12,959 nucleotides of DNA, from assembly GCF_042767895.1 (NCBI RefSeq), contig NC_091575.1, positions 24,056,470 through 24,069,428 on the forward strand, read 5' to 3'. The stretch is from Penaeus vannamei (taxonomy: Eukaryota > Arthropoda > Malacostraca > Decapoda > Penaeidae). A program made the position numbers and the translations under genes. Positions 1-9,298 of the stretch are shown piece by piece (within the stretch, counting starts at the first letter, position 1; every line of letters begins with the position of its first letter). The notes below the pieces were generated by a model that was not told where the DNA came from, did not search any database, and was given only the letters and a program-made list of their open reading frames with translations.

Positions 1-119
1 GAGGCTCGTCTCCTCGTCCTGGCACTCGCGGATCGCCGTAATGGAGTTGACCTTCGCGGGAGACGGCTCGAAGCACCAGCCCCGGAGGTGGCACTCGTCG
101 CCGCACTCGCACGGGGGGT
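1..119 (-). CDS. Exon E8: Cys-rich segment, runs off the left edge
   Basis: The acceptor is CCCCGCAG|AC (120/119). The T left by E7 plus AC makes Tyr, then PPCECGDECHLRGWCFEP, and the frame stays open to position 1 (2 nt + 39 codons). It has five cysteines in about 30 residues, four of them clustered as C-x-C-x3-C-x5-C, so a small disulfide-bonded module follows the second fibronectin III domain. The spacing is not a standard EGF pattern that I can confirm. The later part (ITAIRECQDEETSL) loosely resembles the start of another C-type lectin-like domain, but too little is visible to decide. The exon is supported by phase agreement with E7 and by its sharp contrast with the adjoining G-rich minisatellite. 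Confidence 0.7.
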
Positions 120-545
120 CTGCGGGGCGGAGGGGGGGGTGAGTGGGGGTTCACGGGGGGAAGGGGGTGGTCTGTGGGGGCGGGACAGAGGGGGGGGTGA
201 GTCAGGAAGGTTCACGGGGTGGAGGGTGGGGGAGATTCTGCACAGGGGCCGGGACAGACGGGGGGGGGTGAGTCGGGGGGTTCACGGGGGGTCTGCGGGG
301 GCAGTGGAGGGGAGGGTGAGGAGTGGGGGTTCACGGGGGGGGGGGAGTGGGGGTGTCTGCAGGGAGCGGGACATGAGGGGGGAGGGGGTGAGTGGGGGTG
401 GTTCACGGGGGGTCCTGCGGGGCGTAGGGGGAGGGTGAGTGGGAGTTCACGAGGGGGGGGAGTCTATGGGGCGGGACAGAAGGGGGGGGTGAGTGGGGGG
501 TTCCACGGGGGGGTCTGCGGGGCGGGACAGAGGGAGGGGGTGAGT
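119..545. repeat. G-rich minisatellite with ~50-60 bp units carrying copies of the E8 acceptor
   Basis: About eight degenerate units occur, each containing TCTGCGGGGCGGGACAGAGG followed by a G run, GTGAGTGGGGGTTCACGGGG and again TCTGCGG. On the sense strand a unit reads as a C-rich tract, CCCCGCAGACCCCCCGTG, then ACCCCCACTCACC. The unit nearest the exon contains the real E8 acceptor at 120/119. Variants of the TCTGCGG step are near 169, 238, 290, 354, 412, 461 and 511. No protein-coding content. Confidence 0.85.
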
Positions 546-627
546 GGGCGGTCTTGCTTGGGAAGTTTTAGCCGTTGGGTAGATTTGGTGCATAATAATA
601 TAGGGATAAATATGATAGAAAAAAATG

Positions 628-710
628 AAAAACCCACAATGCACAAACTAGATTCATTGAAATAAGTGACACTTATCTCAATAAATCTAGTTTGTGCATT
701 GTGGGTTTTT
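628..710. repeat. 83-bp near-perfect palindrome (hairpin or MITE-like)
   Basis: Arms 628-668 and 670-710 are inverted repeats of 41 bp with 39 paired positions (mismatches at 655/683 and 661/677) and one centre base (669). The outer ends are AAAAACCCACAATGCACAAA and its complement, and the centre is AAGTG-A-CACTT. Weaker pairing continues outward (TAGAAAAAA on both sides) with a 7-nt offset. It lies in the E7-E8 intron. It may be a short fold-back transposon or a transcribed hairpin; no target-site duplication is certain. Confidence 0.85.
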
Positions 711-846
711 TCTACCATAGTATCAACACGGTAGAGTGTTTTTTTTCCATTCATTCTTCAGGGATAAATGTATGCATATTTATATGTTCATACCTGATTT
801 CAAATTATTTTTTTCATGTTAGTGAGACCTGTCTGAGAGTCGGGTA

Positions 847-1943
847 TCTTCCTCCTTTCTTCCTCTTTTCCATTCCCGCTTTTCTTTTTCTACCCGTCCT
901 ATTTTTCTCCCTTTTCCTCCTTCTTCCCCATCTCTATGCTCATCCATTTTCCTCTTTTTTTCTGTTTTCTCTTCTTCCCCTTCTCTATGCTCACCCACTT
1001 TCCTCTTTTTTTTGTTTTTCTTCTCTTCTTCCCCCTCCTCCTCAATTCCCCACTACTAGCCTTCTCTCTCCTCTTTCTCCTCCCTCTTCCTCCTGTCTCC
1101 TCTTTCTCACCTCATCTCCCTTCCTTACCTTTTTCTCCTGTCCTTCCCCTCTTTTTCCTCCTCCTTTCTCCTGTCCACCATCTCTTTGTCTTCTTTTTCC
1201 TTTGCAATCTTCCTTTTCTTCCTCCCATCCTCCAACCTCCTCCCATTCCCTCTCTCCGGCTATTCCTTCTTCTCCCTCCTTCTTTCTCTTTTTTCAATCT
1301 CCCTTCTTCCCTCTTTCCTCATTTCCCCTCTTCCCTCTTTCCTCCTCCTTCCTCTTTCTTCAATCCTCCTCCTTCCTCAATTCTCAAACCTCCTCTTCCC
1401 TCTTTCCTCATTTCCCCTCTTCCCTCTTTCCTTCAATCCTTTTCCCCCTTTCTCAATCCCCCTCCCTCTTCCCTCTTTACTCCACCTTCCTCAATCCTCA
1501 ACCCTCCTCTTTCTTCTTTTCCTCCTCCCTCCTGCCTGCCTGCCTCCTCTTCTTTCCTGCTCTACCTTCCTCAATCTCTCCCCTCAATTCTCCCTCCTTC
1601 CTCTTCTCCCTTCCCTCCTTCCTCTATCCTCCTCCTCCCTTTTCTCTCTTCCTTTCCTCCTCCTTCTCTCATTTCCTATAAAAAAAAAAAAAAAAACATC
1701 ACCTTCCTCAATCCCTCAACCCTGCTCTTCTCTCTTTCACCTCTCTTCCTTCCTCACTCCTCCTCCTCCTCCACTCTCTTCCTTCCTCTTTCCCCCTTCT
1801 TCCATCCCTCTTTCCTCCTCATTCCCTCTATCCCCTCTCCTGCCTCCTCTTCCTTCTTCCCTCTTTCCTCTTCCTTCCTCTATCCTCCTCCTTCCCTCTT
1901 TCCTCCTCCTTCCTCACTCCTCTCTCTCTCCCCGCCACCCCCT
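847..1943. repeat. 1.1 kb almost pure pyrimidine tract (intron E7-E8)
   Basis: The plus strand is nearly all C and T with TTCCTC, CCTCCTTCC and TCTTTC motifs, interrupted by an A17-18 run at 1680-1697. Long open frames here encode only Ser, Pro, Leu and Phe and are composition artefacts. On the gene's sense strand it is purine-rich and begins 14 bases into the intron after the E7 donor. Confidence 0.85.
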
Positions 1944-1956
1944 GTAAAGAACTCAC

Positions 1957-2143
1957 AAGCTTGCACGGACGCTGCCTCCTTCCTCCTCTTCCCGCCCAAC
2001 TCCTCCAGACTGACGCTGTAGGTCGCGCCCAGCTTGAGGCCGTCCAGGAGCACGCCCCTCGCCTGGATCGTCTGCTGCTTCTCCGCGCCGTCGCCGTCGG
2101 TCACCTTCATCACTACGTTGTCGTCTTCAGCGAACTCGGCGAC
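1957..2143 (-). CDS. Exon E7: second part of fibronectin III domain 2
   Basis: This exon has 187 nt, entering at phase 0 and leaving at phase 1. The acceptor is CCCCCCAAG|GTC (2144/2143) and the donor is AGCTT|GTGAGT (1957/1956). It reads VAEFAEDDNVVMKVTDGDG, then GVLLDGLKLGATYSVSLEEL and ends near AASVQA. The L-x-L-x-x-x-Y-x-V-x-L pattern is the fibronectin III E-F region. With E6 it makes a domain of about 85 residues, near the usual 85-100. The region is rich in Asp, Glu and Lys and has no Cys. Coding GC content is clearly higher than in the pyrimidine repeats on its 3' side and the GT arrays on its 5' side. Confidence 0.88.
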
Positions 2144-2185
2144 CTTGGGGGGAGAGGAGGGGGGGGGGGACACGAGGGGTGGTGA

Positions 2186-2480
2186 GTGAGTGAGAGGGTT
2201 TTGGTTGCTTGTGGTTTGTGGGTGTTTTTTTTTTTGTGGGTTTGTTTGTGGGTTTGTTTGTTTGTGTGGGGGTGTTTGTGGGTGTGTGTTTGTGTGTGGG
2301 GTGTTTGTGTGTGGGTGTTTGTGTGTGGGTGTTTGTGGGTGTGGGTGTTTGTGTGGGTGTGGGTGTTTGTGTAGTAGATGTAGTGGGTGTTTGTGTGTGG
2401 GTGTTTGTGTGTGGGTGTTTGTGTGTGGGTGTTTGTGTGGGGGGTGTTTGTGTGTGGGTGTTTGTGTGTGGGTGAATATT
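2186..2480. repeat. GT-rich minisatellite (GTGTTTGTGTGTGGG-like units)
   Basis: Repeated GGGTGTTTGTGTGTG and GGGTTTGTTTGTG units of about 14-18 bp lie just upstream (sense strand) of the E7 acceptor. No gene. Confidence 0.85.
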
Positions 2481-2512
2481 TGTCATTGGGGGTGCTTGTG
2501 TGGGGTGTTTAT

Positions 2513-2627
<115 letters not shown>

Positions 2628-2834
2628 ATGTTCGTGTTCGTATTTACGTTTCTATCTATCTCTGTGTAAGTGTAATCATTCCTGTTATACCTTTTATTTT
2701 TCGTCTTTTAACTTTGTATCCATTTACTTTTTGATTAGGCAGTTTACTATTGTTCATTCGTGTATCTCCTCCTCCTTTCCCTCGTTGCTCCTGTTCCAAT
2801 TTGTTCCAATTTGTTCAGCATGAATTCCACTCAC

Positions 2835-2902
2835 CTTCTGAGCCCACACGACCCGCAGGTGACCCGAGGGAAGAACCTGCACCATCACTGGGGTTTCCGG
2901 AT
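2835..2902 (-). CDS. Exon E6: first strands of fibronectin III domain 2
   Basis: This is a short 68-nt exon, entering at phase 1 and leaving at phase 0. The acceptor is CCTTCCAG|AT (2903/2902) and the donor is CAGAAG|GTGAGT (2835/2834). The C from E5 plus AT makes His, then PETPVMVQVLPSGHLRVVWAQK. This is the canonical fibronectin III opening, with Pro-rich entry, V-x-V strand A and L-x-V-x-W strand B. It is identified by splice-site quality, phase agreement with both neighbours and the motif; it is too short to detect by length. A 650-bp purine minisatellite (a pyrimidine tract on the sense strand) abuts the acceptor. Confidence 0.85.
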
Positions 2903-2907
2903 CTGGA

Positions 2908-3560
2908 AGGAAGAAGGAGATGGAGGAAATACGAAAAAGGAGATGGAGGAAATAGGAAGAATGAGATGGAGGAAATAAGAAGAAGGAGATGGAGGAAATA
3001 TGAAGGAGATGGAGAAAATAGGAAGAATGAGATGGAGGAAATATGATGAAGGAGATGAAGGAAATAGAAAGGAGATGAAGGAAATAGAAAGGAGATGAAG
3101 GAAATACGAAAAAGGAGATGGAGGAAATACGAAGAAGGGGATGGAGAAAATAGGAAGGAGGAGATGGAGGAAATAGGAAGAAGGAGATAGAGGAAATACG
3201 AAGAAGGAGATGAAGTAAATACGAAGAAGGGGATGGAGAAAATAGGAAGGAGGAGATGGAGGAAATAGGAAGAAGGAGATGAAGGAAATACGAAGTTGGT
3301 GGTGAAGGAAAGGAGGAGATGGAGAAAATACGTAGTTGATGAAGAAGAGAGGAAGAAAATACGAAGTACTCGTAGGTGATGAAGTGATGAGGAAATAGGA
3401 TGTCGGTGATGAAGAAAGGAGGCGAAGAAAATACATGAAGATGATGAAGAGAGGGAGAGGAAGAAGAATGGATGTAGGTGATGAAGAAAAGAAGAAAATA
3501 CGAAGTAGCTGATGAAGAAAGGGAGATGAAGTTGATGACGTAAAAGAAGAGGAAGAAGAA
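2908..3560. repeat. Purine minisatellite, units ~20-24 bp (GGAGATGGAGGAAATA core)
   Basis: More than 20 units share GGAGATGGAGGAAATA followed by a variable GAAGAA, CGAAAAA or GGAAGAAT linker, degenerating towards 3560. On the sense strand this is a pyrimidine-rich tract that runs into the E6 acceptor. The long minus-strand frames through it are only Phe/Ser/Leu/Pro repeats and are not genes. Confidence 0.9.
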
Positions 3561-4067
3561 AAGTGGCTTTTTCACATCATTCCTGTTGATGCTTTTATCT
3601 GAAATTAGTTTTTAAATTTTCCTCTTTTTCGCATTGCGGCGTTCTCTCTAATACTTTTTTTTCATATTCACCCTTTTTCCCCATTTATCAATACATGTCA
3701 TCTACCCCTCTTCGTCAAGTTGCCCGACTCCCCCTCCTCCCATGACATCAATCCCCATGACATCAATCCTCCATAACATAAATCCCCCATGACATAAATC
3801 CCCCATGACATCAACCCCCTCCCATGGGCATCAGTCAATCCCTTCAAATCGACTTACATTCTTGCCACCCTGCAGCATCTTATCCAACCCTCCTGCCTCC
3901 CTCCCCTCCCTCCTGCCCACACCACCCTATCTCCACCCCACCTCACCCCCAGTCGAGTTTCCCCTCCCATCTTATCCAAAGCCACCTCCTCTTCACCCCC
4001 AACCCCCCTATTTCAAACACCCCCCCACATCATCACTCCCCCCCTCTCCACCCGCCCCTCAACTCAC
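3561..4067. other. Intron E5-E6 remainder: 15-16-mer array and C-rich stretch
   Basis: Positions 3738-3830 hold about five units of CCCCATGACATCAAT with variants (CATAACATAAAT). Positions 3880-4060 are C-rich and pyrimidine-biased. No coding signal was found. Confidence 0.7.
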
Positions 4068-4213
4068 GCGTCCTGACGAAGGCGGCGGCGGAGGGCCCCG
4101 TGTAGCCGATGCTGGTGAGGCTGGCGCTGACGTTGACCTGGTACTCCTTATAAGGCTCGAGGTTCTCTTGGGTGAATCGCGTGGCGTTGATGGTGACGTT
4201 CCCTGCGATGCAG
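4068..4213 (-). CDS. Exon E5: second half of fibronectin III domain 1
   Basis: This exon has 146 nt (1 + 48 codons + 1). The acceptor is CCCGACAG|C (4214/4213) and the donor is ACGC|GTGAGT (4068/4067). It reads CIAGNVTINATRF, then ENLEPYKEYQVNVSASL and GYTGPSAAAFVRT. This is the classic fibronectin III C-terminal half: the L-x-P-x-x-x-Y-x-V-x-V pattern (strands E-F) followed by G-x-S-x-x (strand G). Three N-glycosylation sequons (NVT, NAT, NVS) support an extracellular protein. It is single copy in the window and lies left of the duplicated segment. An alternative acceptor ten bases further in (GCATCGCAG) would break phase with E4. Confidence 0.88.
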
Positions 4214-4691
4214 CTGTCGGGGAAAGCTTTTTTTATTATCATGGTTATATTATCATTACTGTCTTTATTATCTTCATCATTGCTATAATTATCATCATCA
4301 TTATTACTATCTTTATCATCACCATAATCATTGCAATAATTTTTTATCATCATTAATCATTATCATCATAATTATCATCTGATCACGATCATTATCATTA
4401 CTATCATTATCATCCTCATAATCATTACTATCATTATCATTATCATTATTATCTGTATCACCATCGGTATATTGTTAGAAAATGTTTTAGAGGTAATCAG
4501 ATTCAAGTTCTAATATCTGTCGTAAGTCGTAATTGAGGATACAGAGAATTTCAAGTCAGAAGGGCGATTTTCTAACGCGAATTAAAAAGCAAAACCAGCA
4601 CGAATAACGAATCGGGACTCGAACATTCTCTCCTAATAATGAACATCGAAACTCAAAGGCCAAATGCACGCGTCCCAATCCTCGCACTCAC
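4214..4691. other. Intron E4-E5: imperfect (ATC/ATT)n tract plus plain AT-rich sequence
   Basis: Positions 4230-4470 are dominated by TCATTATCATC-type trinucleotides. Positions 4471-4691 are plain intronic sequence, the last part of which (from 4547) belongs to the duplicated segment. Together these make the likely true E4-E5 intron. Confidence 0.7.
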
Positions 4692-4871
4692 TCTGACGTC
4701 GCCTTCCTTTCCGCGGTTCCCAGGTCCTCGAGGTCCATCACCACGCAGGTCCTGATGACGAAGAGGTTGGGCGTCCAGTAGTTGGCTTGGTACTTCCAGG
4801 TCGCGGTTACTTCCCCTCCGTGGTGGACGCGTCGCTGCGCCGGAGGGTCGATTTGACCCTGCCCACCAGGC
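4692..4871 (-). CDS. Second assembly copy of exon E4, frameshifted, acceptor lost
   Basis: This matches 8105-8276 and has the same donor. It is 180 nt instead of 172, with insertions around 4807-4815 and 4845-4856, so it is out of frame in its 5' part. The acceptor is changed: the sense strand reads CCACGG where the right copy has CCACAG, so the AG at 4873-4872 is GG. As written it could not be spliced normally. It is most likely a faulty copy of the same exon. Confidence 0.55.
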
Positions 4872-5334
4872 CCGTGGGGGGATTGTGGGTGTGTGAGCTC
4901 TTTTGCATCGAGGAGATGTCGTGTTTTTTTTTTCGTTTAAAACTTTTAACCCTGTTTTTTTATAGTTGCAAGACCTGGGAGTTACCATCATGTTGTGTTT
5001 TTTTCCTTTTTTTTCTTATTGTAACGTTTCTTATAGTTGTAAGGCCTTTCCGTTACTGTGCATCGTTTGTTTTGGGTTGTTTTCACACTCTTTATTGAGG
5101 CGAGTTAGCGAATTTTCATGATTCAAAAAAGACTCCATTCTGATGGCAAGTTACTGAAAAATTTAAAGTTTCTGGGACCGATGCCTTATTGGTGTGGGGG
5201 TGAAAGCTCCAAATATACGGCCAGTGGAGAAAAAAAGCTAAAAAATTAAAACATAAAATAAAAGGAGAGGAAATGAGAGTTGGGTAAACAACCAGAAAAA
5301 AAGGAAAAAAAAAGAAACCTGTCAAGAAACTCAC
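4872..5334. other. Intron E3-E4 (left copy), no gene
   Basis: T-rich then A-rich unique sequence between exon copies E4 and E3, repeated at 8277-8756. Two shared TATAGTTG(T/C)AAG motifs are visible near 4962 and 5032. No gene or RNA was recognised. Confidence 0.7.
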
Positions 5335-5756
5335 CTTGCGGATGGAACTCGCACACGGTGGGGAAGAGCGCCTGGCAGTCCTCCCCGAGCCAGTTGTAGA
5401 TCTGCCTCTCCGGCCTCCACACGGCCTTGATGCAGCACGTCTCGCTGGACAGCATGGGCCTCACGTTGGGCAGTCTCGAGTGCTGCCACAGTGAGCCGTC
5501 ACTCCACACATCGCCGTCTGCATCAACGCACGTATTGTTCCCCAGCCAGTAGACGTCCAGGTGCGCGGCGGCGGCCCTTTTGGCGACGAGCGGGCAGTCA
5601 GGAGCCGCTCGTCTCTCTCGTAATGCGTAGGCCAAGGACATGAGCGTCCCCCTGCCCTTCCTGCACTCCTCTTCTGGTGCTCCCAGCCGCCGAGGCCACG
5701 CCCCTCCGCGTACACCACGAAGCGGTCGTTGACGTTGGACCACTGGAGGGGCTTGT
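5335..5756 (-). CDS. Second assembly copy of exon E3 (C-type lectin-like), intact 3' half, broken 5' half
   Basis: This matches 8757-9172 with the same acceptor and donor but is 422 nt, so it is also out of frame overall. Its 3' half is the better one: HLDVYWLG, DGDVWSDGSLW, ETCCIKAVW, then YNWLGEDCQALFPTVCEF, which gives the third and fourth lectin cysteines. Its 5' half is shifted around the first-Cys region by several small indels (about 5600-5700). Between the breaks the two copies differ by real substitutions in one loop: NNTCVDADGDV here against LNMCPDYDGDV. That suggests haplotype divergence in addition to base-calling errors. A true second lectin exon from tandem duplication is possible but less likely, because the copy is bounded by the gap. 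Confidence 0.65.
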
Positions 5757-5885
5757 CTGCGGGGGACAGGGGGCTTGTACAGGGCTGAGGGCGCGGGGCG
5801 GGGCGGGGAAGCTGTAGGATTTAAAAGCCAAAATATACATATTAAAATGGATAAAAAGTAGATGCGTTAGAGGAAACTATATGCT

Positions 5886-6178
<293 letters not shown>

Positions 6179-6388
6179 GGGGGGGGGGGCGAAAGAGAGA
6201 GATGATTGAAAAAAAGAGAAAATAAAAATGAAAACATAGAGAAAGAGAGAGAGAGACATCGAAATGAAAAAAGGAAATGACGGAAGAAAGAACAGTAAAG
6301 ACTAGAAACATCCAAACACAGAAAGAGCACGACCAAATCTAAGACCAAAATCAAAACAATCCAAGACCGAACAAAAGACGACCTTTAC

Positions 6389-6535
6389 CTGACGAGACGG
6401 AGACCCGCACGGTGATGACACCCCGCCGAAGTGACAGGTAAGGGCTATGCTACTGCTTTCTCCATGCTCATGTACCAGAAGTCGAGGGCACAAGGGAAGG
6501 GCTGGTCGTCATGCTCACATTCTGCTCCACTTCCC
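6389..6535 (-). CDS. Second assembly copy of exon E2, with indels
   Basis: This matches 9828-9977 and shares the acceptor (AATCCGCAG|GG). It contains small indels and substitutions, for example where the right copy encodes SMRLDFWYM and EKQYS, so the frame is interrupted. Its donor region reads GTCAG|GTAAAGG instead of GTCG|GTAAGG. It probably represents the same exon as the right copy, read from the low-quality end of another contig or from the other haplotype. It should not be counted as an extra exon without read support. Confidence 0.6.
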
Positions 6536-6558
6536 CTGCGGATTTTGCCGAGCATTTA

Positions 6559-6561
<3 letters not shown>

Positions 6562-6595
<34 letters not shown>

Positions 6596-6691
6596 AGATG
6601 TATATATATTATTAATATATATATATTATATATATTTATATATATATATAAATAAAAATATGTGTGTGTGTGTGTGTGTGTGCGTGTGTGT

Positions 6692-6739
<48 letters not shown>
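6562..6739. repeat. (AT)n then (TG)n microsatellites (left copy)
   Basis: (AT)16 from 6562, further broken AT repeats to about 6660, then TG repeats with GCG interruptions to 6739. It lies in the E1-E2 intron, just upstream (sense) of the E2 acceptor. Positions 6740-7146 are unique intronic sequence without recognised features. Confidence 0.9.
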
Positions 6740-6742
<3 letters not shown>

Positions 6743-7146
6743 CGTGCCAGGTGTGCGTGCGTGCGGCAGTGGTATGCGCAGTGTGGTATAAAAGTGTGTG
6801 CGTGTGTGTGTGTGTGTTTTTATTATTTTTTTATTTTTTAGGATTCGTGTGAGTGCCTTTTGGGATTTTTGAGATACGTGCGTGTGTGTCTTTTGGGGGA
6901 ATTTTCGTATGGCTAGAAGGAATGGCTGTGTAAATATGTACGTATGTTGTTGATTCGTCATATGTATTTGGGGGATTATATGATTAATTCAGATGGGAAA
7001 TGTAAGTATACTGCGATTCAATTGAAATATATGCTATGTATATGAATACGTTATAAAAGTAGATGAGACTTTTTGTGATACTAAATACTAACTATACACA
7101 CCTAACAAAGTTTATAGTACCAACAATTAAATAGGAACATAATTGA

Positions 7147-7459
7147 CCGCTACAAAGACACTGAAGTAAACCAATAATTGTAAAGAAAGGATTCATACTG
7201 ACCGCCACAGCAATGGCAACAACTAAAAAATATAAAAGGAATTATACTGACTATACTGACCGCCATAAAGACACAAAAGTAACCCAATAATTGTAAAAGA
7301 GGAATTATACTGACCGCCACAAAGACACTGAAATAAACCAATAATTGTAAAAGAGGATTCATACTGACCGCCACAAAAAAACTAAAATAACCAAAAAAAA
7401 TAAAAGGAATTATACTGACTATACTGACCGCCACAAAGACACGGAAGTAAACCAATAAT
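7147..7459. repeat. GACCGCCACAAAGACAC minisatellite, six units, cut by the gap
   Basis: Units begin at about 7146, 7200, 7260, 7314, 7368 and 7426. Unit lengths alternate near 54 and 60 bp, the longer form carrying an extra ACTGACTATACT. The sixth unit is truncated by the N run. Unit order and variants match the first six units at 10624-10939. Confidence 0.9.
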
Positions 7460-7959
7460 NNNNNNNNNNNNNNNNNNNNNNNNNNNNNNNNNNNNNNNNN
7501 NNNNNNNNNNNNNNNNNNNNNNNNNNNNNNNNNNNNNNNNNNNNNNNNNNNNNNNNNNNNNNNNNNNNNNNNNNNNNNNNNNNNNNNNNNNNNNNNNNNN
7601 NNNNNNNNNNNNNNNNNNNNNNNNNNNNNNNNNNNNNNNNNNNNNNNNNNNNNNNNNNNNNNNNNNNNNNNNNNNNNNNNNNNNNNNNNNNNNNNNNNNN
7701 NNNNNNNNNNNNNNNNNNNNNNNNNNNNNNNNNNNNNNNNNNNNNNNNNNNNNNNNNNNNNNNNNNNNNNNNNNNNNNNNNNNNNNNNNNNNNNNNNNNN
7801 NNNNNNNNNNNNNNNNNNNNNNNNNNNNNNNNNNNNNNNNNNNNNNNNNNNNNNNNNNNNNNNNNNNNNNNNNNNNNNNNNNNNNNNNNNNNNNNNNNNN
7901 NNNNNNNNNNNNNNNNNNNNNNNNNNNNNNNNNNNNNNNNNNNNNNNNNNNNNNNNNNN
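7460..7959. other. Assembly gap, exactly 500 N
   Basis: The run is exactly 500 N, a conventional placeholder length rather than a measured one. Because both flanks carry the same sequence, the true distance is probably negative, that is, the contigs overlap. Confidence 0.98.
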
Positions 7960-8104
7960 AATTTCAAGTCAGAAGGGCGATTTTCTAACGCGAATTAAAA
8001 AGCAAAACCAGCACGAATAACGAATCGGGACTCGAACATTCTCTCCTAATAATGAACATCGAAACTCAAAGGCCAAATGCACGCGTCCCAATCCTCGCAC
8101 TCAC

Positions 8105-8276
8105 TCTGACGTCGCCTTCCTTTCCGCGGTTCCCAGGTCCTCGAGGTCCATCACCACGCAGGTCCTGATGACGAAGAGGTTGGGCGTCCAGTAGTTGGCT
8201 TGGTACTTCCAGGTCGCGGCCGCCTCCGTGGTGGACGCGTCGCTGCGCCGGAGGTCGACGACCCTGCCCACCAGGC
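8105..8276 (-). CDS. Exon E4: first half of fibronectin III domain 1 (right copy)
   Basis: This exon has 172 nt and enters at phase 1 and leaves at phase 2. The acceptor is CCACAG|GC (8277/8276) and the donor is TCAGA|GTGAGT (8105/8104). It continues from the lectin exon as HPQ-GLVGRVVDL and includes ATWKYQANYW and FVIRTCVVMDLEDL, which fit the early strands of a fibronectin III fold (Trp in strand B, alternating hydrophobics in C). It ends ERKATS-GA, and the C of E5 completes an Asp codon. Without splicing, the frame stops at the TGA overlapping the donor, which supports a real exon boundary. Its partner E5 lies at 4213-4068; in the probable true locus the intervening intron is only about 480 nt. 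Confidence 0.8.
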
Positions 8277-8756
8277 CTGTGGGGGGGGGGGGGATTGTGG
8301 GTGTGTGAGCTCTTTTGCATCGAAGATCGTGTTTTTTTTTTTTCGTTTTTGAAAATCTTTTGCAACCTGTTTTTTTATAGTTGCAAGACCTGGGAGTTAC
8401 CATCATGTTGTGTTTTTTTCCTTTTTTTTCTTATTGTAACGTTTCTTATAGTTGTAAGGCCTTTCCGTTACTGTGCATCGTTTGTTTTGGGTTGTTTTCA
8501 CACTCTTTATTGAGGCGAGTTAGTTACCCCTTGCGATTCAAAAAGACTCCATTCTGATGCAAGTTACTAGTGGGCCTTGAAGTTTCTATCTGATGCACTT
8601 ATTGGTAGAGGGGGGGGGGGGTGTAAAGCTCCAAATATACGGCCAGTGGAGAAAAAAAGCTAAAAAATTAAAACATAAAATAAAAGGAGAGGAAATGAGA
8701 GTTGGGTAAACAACCAGAAAAAAAGGAAAAAAAAAGAAACCTGTCAAGAAACTCAC

Positions 8757-9172
8757 CTTGCGGATGGAACTCGCACACGGTGGGGAAAGCGCATATGGCA
8801 GTCTCTCCCGAGGCCAGTTGTAGATCTGCCTCTCCGGCCTCCACACGGCCTTGATGCAGCACGTCTCGCTGGACAGCATGGGCCTCACGTTGGGCAGTCT
8901 CGAGTGCTGCCACAGTGAGCCGTCACTCCACACATCGCCGTCGTAATCGGGACACATGTTGAGCCCCAGCCAGTAGACGTCCAGGTGCGGCGGCGTGCCC
9001 TTGGCGACGAGCGCAGTCAGGAGCCGCTCGTCCTCCTCGTACGTGGCCAAGGACACGAGCGTCCCCTCGCCCTTCCTGCACTCCTTCTCCTGGTGCTCCC
9101 AGCCGCCGAGGCCACGCCCCTCCGCGTACACCACGAAGCGGTCGTTGACGTTGGACCACTGGAGGGGCTTGT
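8757..9172 (-). CDS. Exon E3: C-type lectin-like domain (right copy, frameshifted near its 3' end)
   Basis: The acceptor is CCCCGCAG|AC (9173/9172) and the donor is CGCAAG|GTGAGT (8757/8756). The exon is a complete C-type lectin-like domain of about 138 codons. Markers are first Cys ~32 (EKECRKG), the WIGL-like core YWLGLN at ~67-72, DGDVWSDGSLW at ~78-88, LPN at ~93-95 in the slot of the EPN/QPD sugar motif, and the Cys pair ETCC at ~103-106. The last quarter is out of frame. The copy is 416 nt, whereas phase 1 to phase 1 needs a multiple of three. Two extra bases lie between about 8781 and 8813, after YNW. The left copy reads this part correctly (GEDCQA, TVCEF), restoring the third and fourth canonical cysteines. 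I read the lesion as a sequencing error; a pseudogene is the alternative. Ligand and calcium dependence are unknown. Confidence 0.88.
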
Positions 9173-9298
9173 CTGCGGGGGACAGGGGGCTTGTACAGGG
9201 CTGAGGGCGCGGGGCGGGGCGGGGAAGTCGGATTTGGGGGCTTAAAATATATATTAAAAAATGGAGAAAAGTAGATGCAAGTAGAGAACGAGAAAAGT

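Noticed and set aside
1680..1697. Poly-A tail of a retroposed sequence
   Set aside because: The A run is embedded in a pyrimidine tract with no recognisable SINE or LINE body or target duplication.
692..2021. Overlapping plus-strand open frames of 250-360 codons rich in Ser, Pro, Leu and Phe
   Set aside because: They lie in an almost pure C/T tract where stop codons are rare by composition, all three frames are similarly open, and the real E7 exon on the other strand overlaps their end.
2754..3575. 273-codon minus-strand frame ending in a fibronectin-like segment
   Set aside because: Only the 68-nt E6 part is coding; the rest is translated minisatellite upstream of the acceptor and sequence past the donor.
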